Assembly: GCA_025996865.1 (NCBI GenBank)
Contig: BNTV01000011.1
Location: forward strand, 9,533 to 73,532
Source: Bacteroidia bacterium
GTDB taxonomy: Bacteria > Bacteroidota > Bacteroidia > Bacteroidales > Azobacteroidaceae
Direction of reading: 5' to 3'
DNA: 64,000 nucleotides
Shown here: positions 17,471 through 25,317 of the stretch, in pieces
Position numbering within the stretch: position 1 is the stretch's first letter
Layout of the letters: every line of letters begins with the position of its first letter
The notes under the pieces: model-generated
The model's input: only the letters and a program-made list of their open reading frames with translations
Databases searched by the model: none
What the model was told of the DNA's origin: nothing
Position numbers and translations under genes: made by a program

Positions 17471-17520
17471 ATGCACAAACAAATCCCGGAATTACATAAA
17501 CAGAGTTTGTGCTATACAAA
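17471..17520 (+). pseudogene. Duplicated 3' tail of the HTH gene
   Basis: This stretch matches the last codons of the HTH gene at about 15374-15425. The original ends HKQISELYK-stop; here the frame reads HKQIPELHKQ and continues because the TAG has become CAG. The similarity then runs through the whole upstream region of the secreted protein (15405-15651 against 17511-17748). So the duplicated unit began inside the regulator gene. No promoter fully matching TAnnTTTG is seen in either leader, but both keep GGTTGTTAATTTGCG about 35-40 bp before the ATG. Confidence 0.75.
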
Positions 17521-17748
17521 AAAAGAGGAATCCGTTGTGTTTATTTTAATTTTCATCCTGCTTTAACTATCGAAGCTTGTTTTTTTATCAAATGAACTTC
17601 AAATAAATGTTTGTTTGATTTATTTTATTATAAAATAATTTTCTTTGCTGAAATTCACACGAAAAATGACGGATATAGCTTCAAAAATTCCCGTTTTATA
17701 AAAAATTTGGTTGTTAATTTGCGCCTTAATTTTTAATATTATAAAAAG

Positions 17749-19413
17749 ATGAAAATTATCAACGGTTTTTTTATTACAATTATTTTGTTTTCCTTATTGC
17801 CGATAATGGAACTTTCGGCTCAGGTAACTATCGGATTATCGGAAATACCGGCAGCAGGCGCTTTGTTGCAGTTAAAAGAAATAAGCGGGATAACCGACGA
17901 CAGTCCGGATGCTTATAAAGGTTTGGCTATGCCACGGGTTCATTTAACGGATGAGAACAATCTGTATCCGATGTTTTTGGCCGATCCGGCAAATCCGGTT
18001 TCAGGTCCCAATACAGACTATACGGCTGATAAATCCGCGTTGGATAAATTGCATACGGGGTTGATTGTTTATAATTCAAATGACGCCTCTCCTTTTAAAA
18101 AAGGACTGTATGTATGGTCAGGGTCCAAATGGGAACCGGCAGGTTCGGCTGATGTTGAAAACGGTTTGACGCTCAGCGGGGGTACCGTGCAGCTTGGCGG
18201 GGCTTTGACAAAAGCAACTACGGTCACATTGGGCGATAATAACCTGTATCTTAACGCCGAAGGCGCAGGAAAAGTAGGAATCGGCAGCGCTCCGGCAAAC
18301 AGTTCGGCCATATTGGAAATCAATGCCGCAGACAAAGGCGTATTATTGCCCCGGGTAGCTTTGACCTCAAACACGGACGCGACAACAATACCGAATCCGG
18401 CGCAGGGTTTGTTGGTTTACAATACCGGTACGGGCGTATCCTCGGTAACAGGGCCATATACGGTAAGCGGATATTTGTTCTGGAGCGGTTCAGCGTGGAA
18501 AACCATCGACAATTTTGAGGCGGTTCAGCCGATTATTTCCGGCATCAATTGCGCCACTGCCCAGTTAAGTCCTGGCACCTATACGGCCGGCACCCCGTAT
18601 TCGGGTATCATGCGTTTGCATTATACGGGAGGGAACGGAGCTTCTTATACATCCGGCAGTACTTGTATTGATAATGGCTTGACTGCCGAACTGCAGTCCG
18701 GACGATTAGAGAACGGAAATGGAGAATTTATTTTCAAAGTAACGGGAACTCCGGCGCTAAGTTCGCCAAACAAAACGACATTTTCGATCGACAACACTAT
18801 GATCCCTTTCTATACCGGCGCTGCTTGCAATGTCGAGGTAGGAGCACATGCCGGAGCGGAAGTGAAAACGGTGGCGGTTATGGAGCCTTTTACCTACACC
18901 TCCACAGCAGAAAGCGGCAGAAACGGATATCAGGTAGTTGCCACAACGCCCGACGGTAAATTTTCGGTACGGGTATTTATTTATTCGGGGAATACTTTTG
19001 AAAATGCCAATTTGCAAATCAAGTCCAATGTAGGAGAGGTCAGGATTGCCTCGAACGAGGCGGCTACTTGGGCTGGAGGTTCCGGAGGTTATGCGCGAAA
19101 CAATTTTCCTGTGGCAACTTCATGGTGTGGAAATGCAGATAACGCCAACAACAGTGACGAAAACGTACGCACAATACAAAACGCCGGCAACTTTCCCAGT
19201 TGGGGTGATCAAGCTGTTTATGTTAGTGGCAGGCCGGAATACAGAACTTACAGCTGGACGAACAAGGATCAAAACGATAAAGTGTTTTATACATTTCGTT
19301 TTATGATGATGGCGTCTTCAGGCTCTACAACAGCGGATAACAGCAGTTGTTCGGGCGGAACCTGTACGGATACCAAAGCATTCTTCCTGATAGAACAGAT
19401 TACTGCGCAGTGA
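17749..19413 (+). CDS. Secreted repeat-containing protein, copy 2
   Basis: Paralogue of the gene at 15652, also 554 residues, with the same signal peptide type and the same two modules. A 214-bp stretch is identical in the two genes (15954-16167 and 18051-18264), and an earlier block around KGLAMPRVHLTDENNLYP is nearly so. The C-terminal 170 residues differ strongly: copy 2 has the VEVGAHAG region, then FSVRVFIYSGNTFENANLQI and a Cys-rich NSSCSGGTCTDTKAFF end. Both finish with a KAFF(K/L)I(D/E)QITA motif. The pattern (constant N-terminal part, variable tail) suggests surface variants kept similar by gene conversion. Location and partner are unknown. Confidence 0.85.
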   Translation: MKIINGFFITIILFSLLPIMELSAQVTIGLSEIPAAGALLQLKEISGITDDSPDAYKGLAMPRVHLTDENNLYPMFLADPANPVSGPNTDYTADKSALDKLHTGLIVYNSNDASPFKKGLYVWSGSKWEPAGSADVENGLTLSGGTVQLGGALTKATTVTLGDNNLYLNAEGAGKVGIGSAPANSSAILEINAADKGVLLPRVALTSNTDATTIPNPAQGLLVYNTGTGVSSVTGPYTVSGYLFWSGSAWKTIDNFEAVQPIISGINCATAQLSPGTYTAGTPYSGIMRLHYTGGNGASYTSGSTCIDNGLTAELQSGRLENGNGEFIFKVTGTPALSSPNKTTFSIDNTMIPFYTGAACNVEVGAHAGAEVKTVAVMEPFTYTSTAESGRNGYQVVATTPDGKFSVRVFIYSGNTFENANLQIKSNVGEVRIASNEAATWAGGSGGYARNNFPVATSWCGNADNANNSDENVRTIQNAGNFPSWGDQAVYVSGRPEYRTYSWTNKDQNDKVFYTFRFMMMASSGSTTADNSSCSGGTCTDTKAFFLIEQITAQ

Positions 19414-19473
19414 TAGATTGTTCCCCGGATTGGAAACGTAGTTGCTGAAACGAATAAATTTTTTATAAAAGGC

Positions 19474-19503
19474 TTGTAAATTAAAAAATAATTCTTACCT
19501 TTG
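19474..19503 (+). promoter_or_regulatory. tRNA-Phe promoter
   Basis: TTG at 19474-19476, a 19-nt gap and TACCTTTG at 19496-19503 fit the Bacteroidetes consensus well. The tRNA starts 18 nt after the -7 box. Confidence 0.65.
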
Positions 19504-19521
19504 CAACCGCAAAATGGGAAA

Positions 19522-19594
<73 letters not shown>

Positions 19595-19699
19595 CGAAAG
19601 CAAAAAGAAGCAAAACCCCGAAAGTCATTGATTTTCGGGATTTTTCGTTTTTTGCGGGAAAAGCAAAATAGAGCGGAATATGGAAGTTTGAAAAGAAGA

Positions 19700-21238
19700 A
19701 TGTTTACCACAGAACAAATAAAACAACTCATCCCCCAAGGCGAAACCACCACCGTCCAATTCAAAATCCGGTCGGAGGAAGCCTATAAAATGGGTGTGGA
19801 AATGGTCGCTTTCAGCAATACGCAAGGCGGGATATTGCTCATTGGCGTGGACGACAAGACCGGCGTTATTTCCGGCTTATCGTTCGAGGAAATCCAACAA
19901 ACCAATGCACTCCTTGTCAATGCCGCATCTGAAAATGTGAAGCCCGCTATCGTAATCGCTACCGAAACGGTAAACGTTGACGGACAAAATATTATCGTCG
20001 CAACCATTCCCAAAGGTAAAGACAAACCGTACAAAGACAACAAAGGCATTATCTGGGTAAAAAACGGATCGGACAAGCGCAAAGTCTTTTCCAATGCCGA
20101 ATTGCGCGTGATGATGCAGAGTTGCGGCAACCTTTCCGCCGATTGCGACAGTGTGGAAAATACATCGTACACGGATATTTCGGAGACAACACTCAAAAAT
20201 TTTTTTTACGAACGGTACACTGAAGAATGTAAAAAGGCAGGCATTACCAACGATACGGTTTTAGACAGGGAGATAGACGAAATCGTTCAGGCGATTGACA
20301 AGAATTTCACGGTCGAAAAACTCTTGCAAAACCTGCAATTGATGGACGCAAGCGGACAACTTACCTTATCGGGTCTGCTTTTGTTGGGCAAAAGTATTCA
20401 ACGGTACAGACCGGTTTTTACAATCAAGTGCGTGTCGTTTGTCGGTAACACAGAGGCAAGTACCCAATTTCGCGACAAGATGCGCGACCGCGATGCGGAA
20501 GGTAATTTGCTCACGCAGTACAACGCCGCCATTTCGTTTGTTACCCGAAATTTGAAAACCGTTCAGGTTGAAAAAGAATTTAACACGCAGGGACAATTGG
20601 AAATCCCGCTCGAAGTGTTTGTCGAGCTATTGACGAATGCGTTTGTCCATCGCGATTATTACATCAATTCGCCCATTCGTCTGTTTATTTTCGACAACCG
20701 GATTGAGATACATTCGCCCGGTATTTTACCCGATGGAGTTACTGAAGAAAGCATCAAACGCGGAATTTCCGTTCCCCGCAACAAGCTGCTTTTTGAAAAT
20801 GCAAAAGATATTCTGCCTTACACCGGCATCGGTAGTGGGATTATGCGGGCAATGCAGAGTTATGACAAGATTTCGTTCAAGAATGATTTTGTGCGGGAAG
20901 AATTTATCACGACTTTGAAAAGAGATGAGATACCGGACGAATTGATAATTGATACTGCAAATTTCGGTGTAAATGAGGGTATAAGTAATGAAGATGAGGG
21001 AATAAAATCGGGTAATGATACTGTAAATGATACTGTAAATGATACTGTAAATGATACTGTAAATTTGAGTATCATAAAATTAATATCGGAAAACGAAAGA
21101 ATAACGTTAAACGAAATTGCAGAAAAAATAGGAAAAACAAGAATTACAGTTATTCGCAGAATAGATAAACTTAAAGCAGAGGGTATTATCGAACGTTTTG
21201 GCTCAGACAAAACCGGCGGCTACCGGATAAAGCAATAA
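19700..21238 (+). CDS. AlbA_2 (Schlafen-type) ATP-binding putative regulator
   Basis: The 512-residue protein has an N-terminal AlbA_2 domain (QGETTTVQFKIRS, VAFSNTQGGILLIGVDD, KGKDKPYKDNKGIIWVKNGS). The central region has a HATPase_c_4-like fold (LLTNAFVHRDYY, then IEIHSPGILPDGV and GIGSGIMRAM). A C-terminal winged helix follows (ITLNEIAEKIGKTRITVIRR). Between them is a run of four TVND repeats coded by a 12-bp tandem repeat. I start at ATG 19700 (MFTTEQIKQLIPQGET); the longer frame would run into the tRNA. Such genes are often in mobile or defence islands; here it sits between tRNA-Phe and a restriction-enzyme remnant. The precise function is unknown. Confidence 0.85.
   Translation: MFTTEQIKQLIPQGETTTVQFKIRSEEAYKMGVEMVAFSNTQGGILLIGVDDKTGVISGLSFEEIQQTNALLVNAASENVKPAIVIATETVNVDGQNIIVATIPKGKDKPYKDNKGIIWVKNGSDKRKVFSNAELRVMMQSCGNLSADCDSVENTSYTDISETTLKNFFYERYTEECKKAGITNDTVLDREIDEIVQAIDKNFTVEKLLQNLQLMDASGQLTLSGLLLLGKSIQRYRPVFTIKCVSFVGNTEASTQFRDKMRDRDAEGNLLTQYNAAISFVTRNLKTVQVEKEFNTQGQLEIPLEVFVELLTNAFVHRDYYINSPIRLFIFDNRIEIHSPGILPDGVTEESIKRGISVPRNKLLFENAKDILPYTGIGSGIMRAMQSYDKISFKNDFVREEFITTLKRDEIPDELIIDTANFGVNEGISNEDEGIKSGNDTVNDTVNDTVNDTVNLSIIKLISENERITLNEIAEKIGKTRITVIRRIDKLKAEGIIERFGSDKTGGYRIKQ
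21017..21064 (+). repeat. 12-bp tandem repeat, 4 units
   Basis: Four perfect GATACTGTAAAT units within the AlbA_2 gene encode NDTV repeats between the ATPase-like domain and the winged helix. A change in unit number would keep the frame. Confidence 0.9.
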
Positions 21239-21339
21239 TTTCTTCCGATGAAAGAAAAATATTTGACTGTACCAAAATCTCCCCGCACCTTTGTTCCTGG
21301 AAACAACTCAAAGAGTAAACTACCGCAGAACAGCCATAC

Positions 21340-21471
21340 AATCCGGAAAAAGCAAACGGAAAAGATATTTTTGGTTATAACGGTGGACTGTTCAAACATG
21401 ATGCGCTGTTAAATGAATTGATAATCGACGATGATGTATTGAAATATCGAACAAATTATAAATTAAAATAA
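21340..21471 (+). pseudogene. C-terminal remnant of an Eco57I-type restriction-modification enzyme
   Basis: A 43-codon open stretch without its own start reads NPEKANGKDIFGYNGGLF and continues with HDALLNELIIDDDVL. This wording is familiar from the Eco57I/type IIG family (IFGYNGGLF, then IDDDVL). Nothing of the methylase core remains. The rest of the gap 21239-21641 holds only the promoter of the next gene and no other recognisable sequence. Confidence 0.55.
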
Positions 21472-21574
21472 CATGAACGGAAGACAAGTATCACAAAGAA
21501 TGTTCTTTAGATTGGCAAAGACATAATAATGAGTGGATGATAATAAAAAAATATAGTAGAAAATAGAAGATAAC

Positions 21575-21606
21575 TTTGTAAATTTCCCGTCATTTCCCTA
21601 CCTTTG
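21575..21606 (+). promoter_or_regulatory. Promoter of the sialate O-acetylesterase gene
   Basis: TTTG at 21575-21578, a 20-nt gap and TACCTTTG at 21599-21606 match the Bacteroidetes sigma factor consensus. The ATG follows 36 nt later. Confidence 0.7.
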
Positions 21607-21641
21607 TTCTTACTTTTTAAACAATAAAAAACAATAATCCA

Positions 21642-23078
21642 ATGAAAAAAAAAGTTTTAAAGTCATTACTTTTCTGCTTCGCTTTATCTTTGATGAGCAA
21701 CATAGCCAACGCAGAAATAAAATTAGCGAAAGTTTTCACCGACAACATGGTGCTGCAACAAAAAACCGAAGCGCCCGTCTGGGGAAAAGCCACACCGGAA
21801 AAAGAAGTGAAAATCACTACTTCGTGGAACAATCAAACCTATAAAGTAAAAGCCGATAAAGCCGGGAAATGGATGGTGAAAGTGAATACTCCGAATGCCG
21901 GAGGCCCCTACTCCATCGTTATTTCCGATGGTAAATCCCTTACTTTGAACAATATTCTGATTGGCGAAGTATGGATTTGTTCCGGTCAGTCAAACATGGA
22001 AATGCCTTTAGCCGGTTGGGGAAAAATCAAAGATTACGAAAAGGAAATTGCAGAAGCCAATTATCCCAACATTCGTTTGTTGCATGTGGATAAATCCGCT
22101 TCCACCAAACCGTTGGACGATTTGGTCAGCACGCGCAACGGCTGGCAAGCATGTTCGCCGGAAAACATTGCAGCGTTTTCGTCAACCGCTTATTTCTTCG
22201 GACGGGATTTGTATAAAAACCTGAATATTCCCATCGGTCTCATTAGTACCTCCTGGGGCGGAACCATCGCTGAAGCATGGACAAGCAGCGAAAGCTTAGA
22301 ATATATGCCGGATTTCAAACAAGCCTTGGAGAATATGAAAAATCAACCGGCAGAGGTAAAAACCGATAATCCGAATCGCGTAACCGTTTTATACAATGGC
22401 ATGATTCATCCTTTGGTTCCCTTTGCTTTCCAGGGAGCTATCTGGTATCAAGGAGAATCAAACGCCAGCAGGGCAGCTCAATACAAAGAACTATTTCCGT
22501 TGATGATTCGCGATTGGAGAAAAGCCTGGGGCAAGGATTTCCCGTTCTATTTCGTCCAATTGGCCAATTTTAAAGACCAAAAACCCGAACCGGCTTATTC
22601 CGATTGGGCGGAACTGCGTGAAGCTCAACTACAAACGCTTCATTTGGACAATACCGGAATGGCCGTTATCATCGACATCGGGGATGCCAAAGATATTCAT
22701 CCGAAAAACAAACAGGATGTCGGTTTGCGTTTAGCGCTCAATGCCCGCGCAAAAACGTACCATGAAAAAATTACTTATTCAGGGCCGGTTTATGAATCGT
22801 ACAAAATATACGGTGACAAAATCCATATCCTTTTCAGTCAGGCAGATGGTTTAAAAACAAACGACGGTTCGGAAATCAAAGGCTTTGCCATTGCCGGTTC
22901 CGATCACGTTTTTCATTGGGCGAATGCCGTCATCAAAGGAAACGAAATAATAGTCAGTTCGCCGGATGTAAAATTTCCGGTTGCAGTTCGTTACGCATGG
23001 GCAGACAATCCGGTTTGCAATCTCTATAACGGAGCAAATTTGCCGGCATCGCCTTTCCGCACGGACGTTTGGAAATAA
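21642..23078 (+). CDS. Sialate O-acetylesterase (SASA, SGNH-type)
   Basis: Removes O-acetyl groups from sialic acids or similar sugars. The 478-residue protein has a signal peptide (MKKKVLKSLLFCFALSLMSN to ANA). A beta-sandwich N-terminal part (LAKVFTDNMVLQQKTEAPVW) precedes the SGNH catalytic core: nucleophile serine in CSGQSNMEMP (near residue 114), the oxyanion block ISTSWGGTIAEAW, WYQGESNA and a DxxH-type motif in DIGDAKDIHPKN. The enzyme is periplasmic or exported. It sits 1 bp before the rRNA methyltransferase gene, so the two are cotranscribed though unrelated in role. No other sialic-acid genes are visible nearby; the real substrate may be another acetylated glycan. Confidence 0.9.
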   Translation: MKKKVLKSLLFCFALSLMSNIANAEIKLAKVFTDNMVLQQKTEAPVWGKATPEKEVKITTSWNNQTYKVKADKAGKWMVKVNTPNAGGPYSIVISDGKSLTLNNILIGEVWICSGQSNMEMPLAGWGKIKDYEKEIAEANYPNIRLLHVDKSASTKPLDDLVSTRNGWQACSPENIAAFSSTAYFFGRDLYKNLNIPIGLISTSWGGTIAEAWTSSESLEYMPDFKQALENMKNQPAEVKTDNPNRVTVLYNGMIHPLVPFAFQGAIWYQGESNASRAAQYKELFPLMIRDWRKAWGKDFPFYFVQLANFKDQKPEPAYSDWAELREAQLQTLHLDNTGMAVIIDIGDAKDIHPKNKQDVGLRLALNARAKTYHEKITYSGPVYESYKIYGDKIHILFSQADGLKTNDGSEIKGFAIAGSDHVFHWANAVIKGNEIIVSSPDVKFPVAVRYAWADNPVCNLYNGANLPASPFRTDVWK

Positions 23079-23079
23079 T

Positions 23080-23991
23080 ATGAAGCTATTAACACCCGAA
23101 AATTGGCCGGACTACGAATTAATTGATACCGGCGATTACGAAAAACTCGAACGATTCGGGAAATACATCCTGCGCCGTCCCGAGCCGCAGGCCGTATGGC
23201 GGAAAGCCTTGCCCGAAAAGGATTGGGAGCGTCAAACGGACGCTTGGTTCAAAAAAGAAAAAGGCAAAGCCCATTCGGAAGGTAATGAAAAAGGAGAATG
23301 GATGTTAAACCCGAAAATGCCGCAACAATGGTTCATCTCCTATCCCTATAAAAACAGGGGATTAAGATTCCGGCTGGGACTTACGGCTTTTAAACACGTC
23401 GGGATTTTCCCGGAACAGGCTGAGAATTGGAACTATATATATGAAGTGATTAACGGCTTTAGGGCAGATGTCTCCACTTCGGCCGATAGGACGCCGAAAG
23501 TTTTAAACTTGTTCGCATATACCGGCGGCGCCTCCTTGGCTGCTAAAGCCGCCGGAGCGGATGTGACTCATGTTGATTCTGTCCGGCAGGTTCTAAGCTG
23601 GTCTCGTGAAAACATGGAAGCATCCGGTCTCGACAACATCCGCTGGGTTTGTGAAGACGCGCTGAAATTTGTGAAGCGGGAAGCCAAGCGAGGGAAAAAA
23701 TATCAGGGAATTATCCTCGATCCCCCTGCTTACGGGCGCGGTCCCGAAGGCGAAAAATGGATTTTGGAAGATCATATCGCAGAATTAATGGAGGCTTGCA
23801 GCCGGATTTCGGACGAAAATAAAGCCTTTTGCGTGCTCAACCTTTACTCCATGGGATTTTCTTCCCTGATTGCCGGGAATCTGATGAAAGATTATCTTCC
23901 GAAAAACACAACCCTTGAATTCGGCGAATTATTTTTACAGGATAGCGCCGGTCGAAAACTGCCTTTAAGCGTATTTTGCCGAAGTCAATAG
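23080..23991 (+). CDS. Class I SAM-dependent rRNA methyltransferase (RlmI/RlmK-like)
   Basis: Probable 23S rRNA methyltransferase in the cytosol. The 303-residue protein starts at ATG 23080, 1 bp after the previous stop (MKLLTPENWPDYELIDTGDY). The SAM site is KVLNLFAYTGGASLAAKAAGAD, with the aspartate in THVDSVRQVL and the catalytic-type motif ILDPPAYGRGPEGEKW. A 31-bp dispersed-repeat fragment (23466-23496) lies just before the SAM motif and adds about ten residues (RADVSTSADR). From memory, homologues go straight from the WNYI-like helix to the KVLNLF strand. The frame and all core motifs are intact. Confidence 0.88.
   Translation: MKLLTPENWPDYELIDTGDYEKLERFGKYILRRPEPQAVWRKALPEKDWERQTDAWFKKEKGKAHSEGNEKGEWMLNPKMPQQWFISYPYKNRGLRFRLGLTAFKHVGIFPEQAENWNYIYEVINGFRADVSTSADRTPKVLNLFAYTGGASLAAKAAGADVTHVDSVRQVLSWSRENMEASGLDNIRWVCEDALKFVKREAKRGKKYQGIILDPPAYGRGPEGEKWILEDHIAELMEACSRISDENKAFCVLNLYSMGFSSLIAGNLMKDYLPKNTTLEFGELFLQDSAGRKLPLSVFCRSQ
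23466..23496 (+). repeat. Dispersed-repeat fragment inside the methyltransferase gene
   Basis: Starts AGATGTCTCCACTTCGG and ends GATAGGACGCCG. The beginning equals the first nine bases of the repeat at 17405, and the end differs from that repeat's CTCGACAGGACGCCG at three positions. The arm-core-arm structure is lost, so it is a partial or shortened copy. Confidence 0.6.
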
Positions 23992-24025
23992 TTGGATAAA
24001 ACCTGCTGTATTTATTATATTAAAA

Positions 24026-24045
24026 AACAAATTAATCACATGAAA
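24026..24045 (+). repeat. 20-bp translation-start-context repeat, copy 1
   Basis: AACAAATTAATCACATGAAA. Identical copies start SusD (50933) and GH2 (55586). Here the ATG (24041) opens only a 14-codon frame (MKIRVDRQIINIYP), so it is an orphan start region. The rest of 23992-24132 shows nothing recognisable. Confidence 0.6.
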
Positions 24046-24132
24046 ATCCGTGTTGATAGACAGATTATAAATATATACCCGTAATCCATTTGTTAAAAAA
24101 ACATTGAATTCAATCAATTTTTTTATTTTTAA

Positions 24133-24164
24133 TTTGCTAATCTAAAAATCATTCGTACATTTGT
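24133..24164 (+). promoter_or_regulatory. lacI-type gene promoter
   Basis: TTTG at 24133-24136, a 20-nt gap and a perfect TACATTTG at 24157-24164. The expected start of transcription, about 24170, falls within the operator at 24169-24180, consistent with autorepression. Confidence 0.7.
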
Positions 24165-24168
24165 GGCG

Positions 24169-24180
24169 TTAACCGGTTAA
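24169..24180. promoter_or_regulatory. LacI-family operator O1 (TTAACCGGTTAA)
   Basis: A perfect 12-bp palindrome with the central CG step typical of LacI-family sites. It overlaps the predicted transcription start of the regulator gene, and the same core recurs at 25244-25255. Confidence 0.75.
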
Positions 24181-24210
24181 GTTGACGCTAAACTTTAAAG
24201 AAATAAAAAC

Positions 24211-25218
24211 ATGTCATCCTCTCTGAAAGATATAGCAAAAGCGTTAAATGTGTCCAAGACAACCGTTTCGTGGGTCTTGGCAAACCAAGGAGATGAGCGC
24301 AAAATAAGCGCCGTCACTCAGGAGAAGATCCGGGCTTATGCGAAAGAGATGGGGTATCAACCCAACTTGTTGGCAAAAAGCTTGTCTGAAGGGACAAGTC
24401 ATACGCTGGGTTTAATCGTACCAAGTATCGGAGATGAATTTTATGCCCAGATAGCCAAAGAAATTGAATTGGAAGCCAAAGACTACGGTTACACATTAAC
24501 ATTCTGCAGTTCGGAGACCGATGTCGGGCGCGAAAGCGAAATGATTCGCATGTTGAAATCCAAGCGTGTGGACGGTTTGATTATCGCACCTACCAAACTG
24601 TCTAAATTGGAATTGGAAATCATGATTGAAGAAAAATTTCCCTTTGTATTGATTGACCGTTTTTTTCCGGAGTTGGATACCAACTATGTCATTATAGATA
24701 ATGAAGGTGCCTGTGAAAATCTTGTTAACTGGTTAATACATAAAGGAAAGAAAAAGATAGCTTTTGTCACGACAGATACCCATTTGCTGGTAATGAATAA
24801 ACGGCATGACGGTTACAAAAAAGCCTTAACGGAATCGCGTTTGCCGATATTGCTCGAATTGTATGGAGAAGTAAAACGAAATGAATACGAAACAGATATT
24901 ATAAACGTTTTGGACAAAATCTTTCGGCAGGTTCCGGACGTTGACGGTTTTTGTTTTTCCACTCATTATCTTGCATTGGAAGCCTTGCGCTATTTTTATA
25001 AACACAATATGGATATAAAGGATAAAATTGGTTTGGCAACCCTGCATACTACTCCCAGTTTTGGGATATTAGCGCCTCAGATGAACATTGCACATCAGCC
25101 GGTTCGGGAAATCGGACGAAATGCAGTTCATATTTTGGTCAATGAATTGGAGAAATCCAATCCCTCTCATGAAAAAGTAAAAATGGTTTTACCCACAATG
25201 TTAGATTTTAAACCATGA
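24211..25218 (+). CDS. LacI-family transcriptional regulator of PUL 1
   Basis: DNA-binding repressor with a periplasmic-binding-protein-like sensor. The 335-residue protein has the N-terminal LacI HTH (LKDIAKALNVSKTTVSWVLA), the hinge (MGYQPNLLAKSLSEGTSHTL) and the GLIVPSIGDEFYAQIAKEIE effector-binding start. The second lobe ends with the usual PVREIGRNAVHILVNELE segment. Operators with core TTAACCGGTTAA flank the gene, one over its own transcription start and one between it and susC. It therefore probably controls itself and the downstream mannoside locus. The effector is likely a sugar or sugar phosphate released from the imported glycan, but this cannot be read from the sequence. Confidence 0.92.
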   Translation: MSSSLKDIAKALNVSKTTVSWVLANQGDERKISAVTQEKIRAYAKEMGYQPNLLAKSLSEGTSHTLGLIVPSIGDEFYAQIAKEIELEAKDYGYTLTFCSSETDVGRESEMIRMLKSKRVDGLIIAPTKLSKLELEIMIEEKFPFVLIDRFFPELDTNYVIIDNEGACENLVNWLIHKGKKKIAFVTTDTHLLVMNKRHDGYKKALTESRLPILLELYGEVKRNEYETDIINVLDKIFRQVPDVDGFCFSTHYLALEALRYFYKHNMDIKDKIGLATLHTTPSFGILAPQMNIAHQPVREIGRNAVHILVNELEKSNPSHEKVKMVLPTMLDFKP

Positions 25219-25239
25219 TTGCTATATTATTTTACAAAA

Positions 25240-25260
25240 CGACTTAACCGGTTAAAGTCG
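25240..25260. promoter_or_regulatory. LacI-family operator O2 before susC
   Basis: The core TTAACCGGTTAA (25244-25255) sits in a wider near-palindrome, CGACTTAACC against GGTTAAAGTCG with one extra A. It lies 58 bp before the susC start. No clear TAnnTTTG box was found next to it. Confidence 0.75.
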
Positions 25261-25317
25261 TTATTATAGTGAAAAAATCAATAAACAATGAATTGACAAT
25301 AATTTTAATAACCACTT

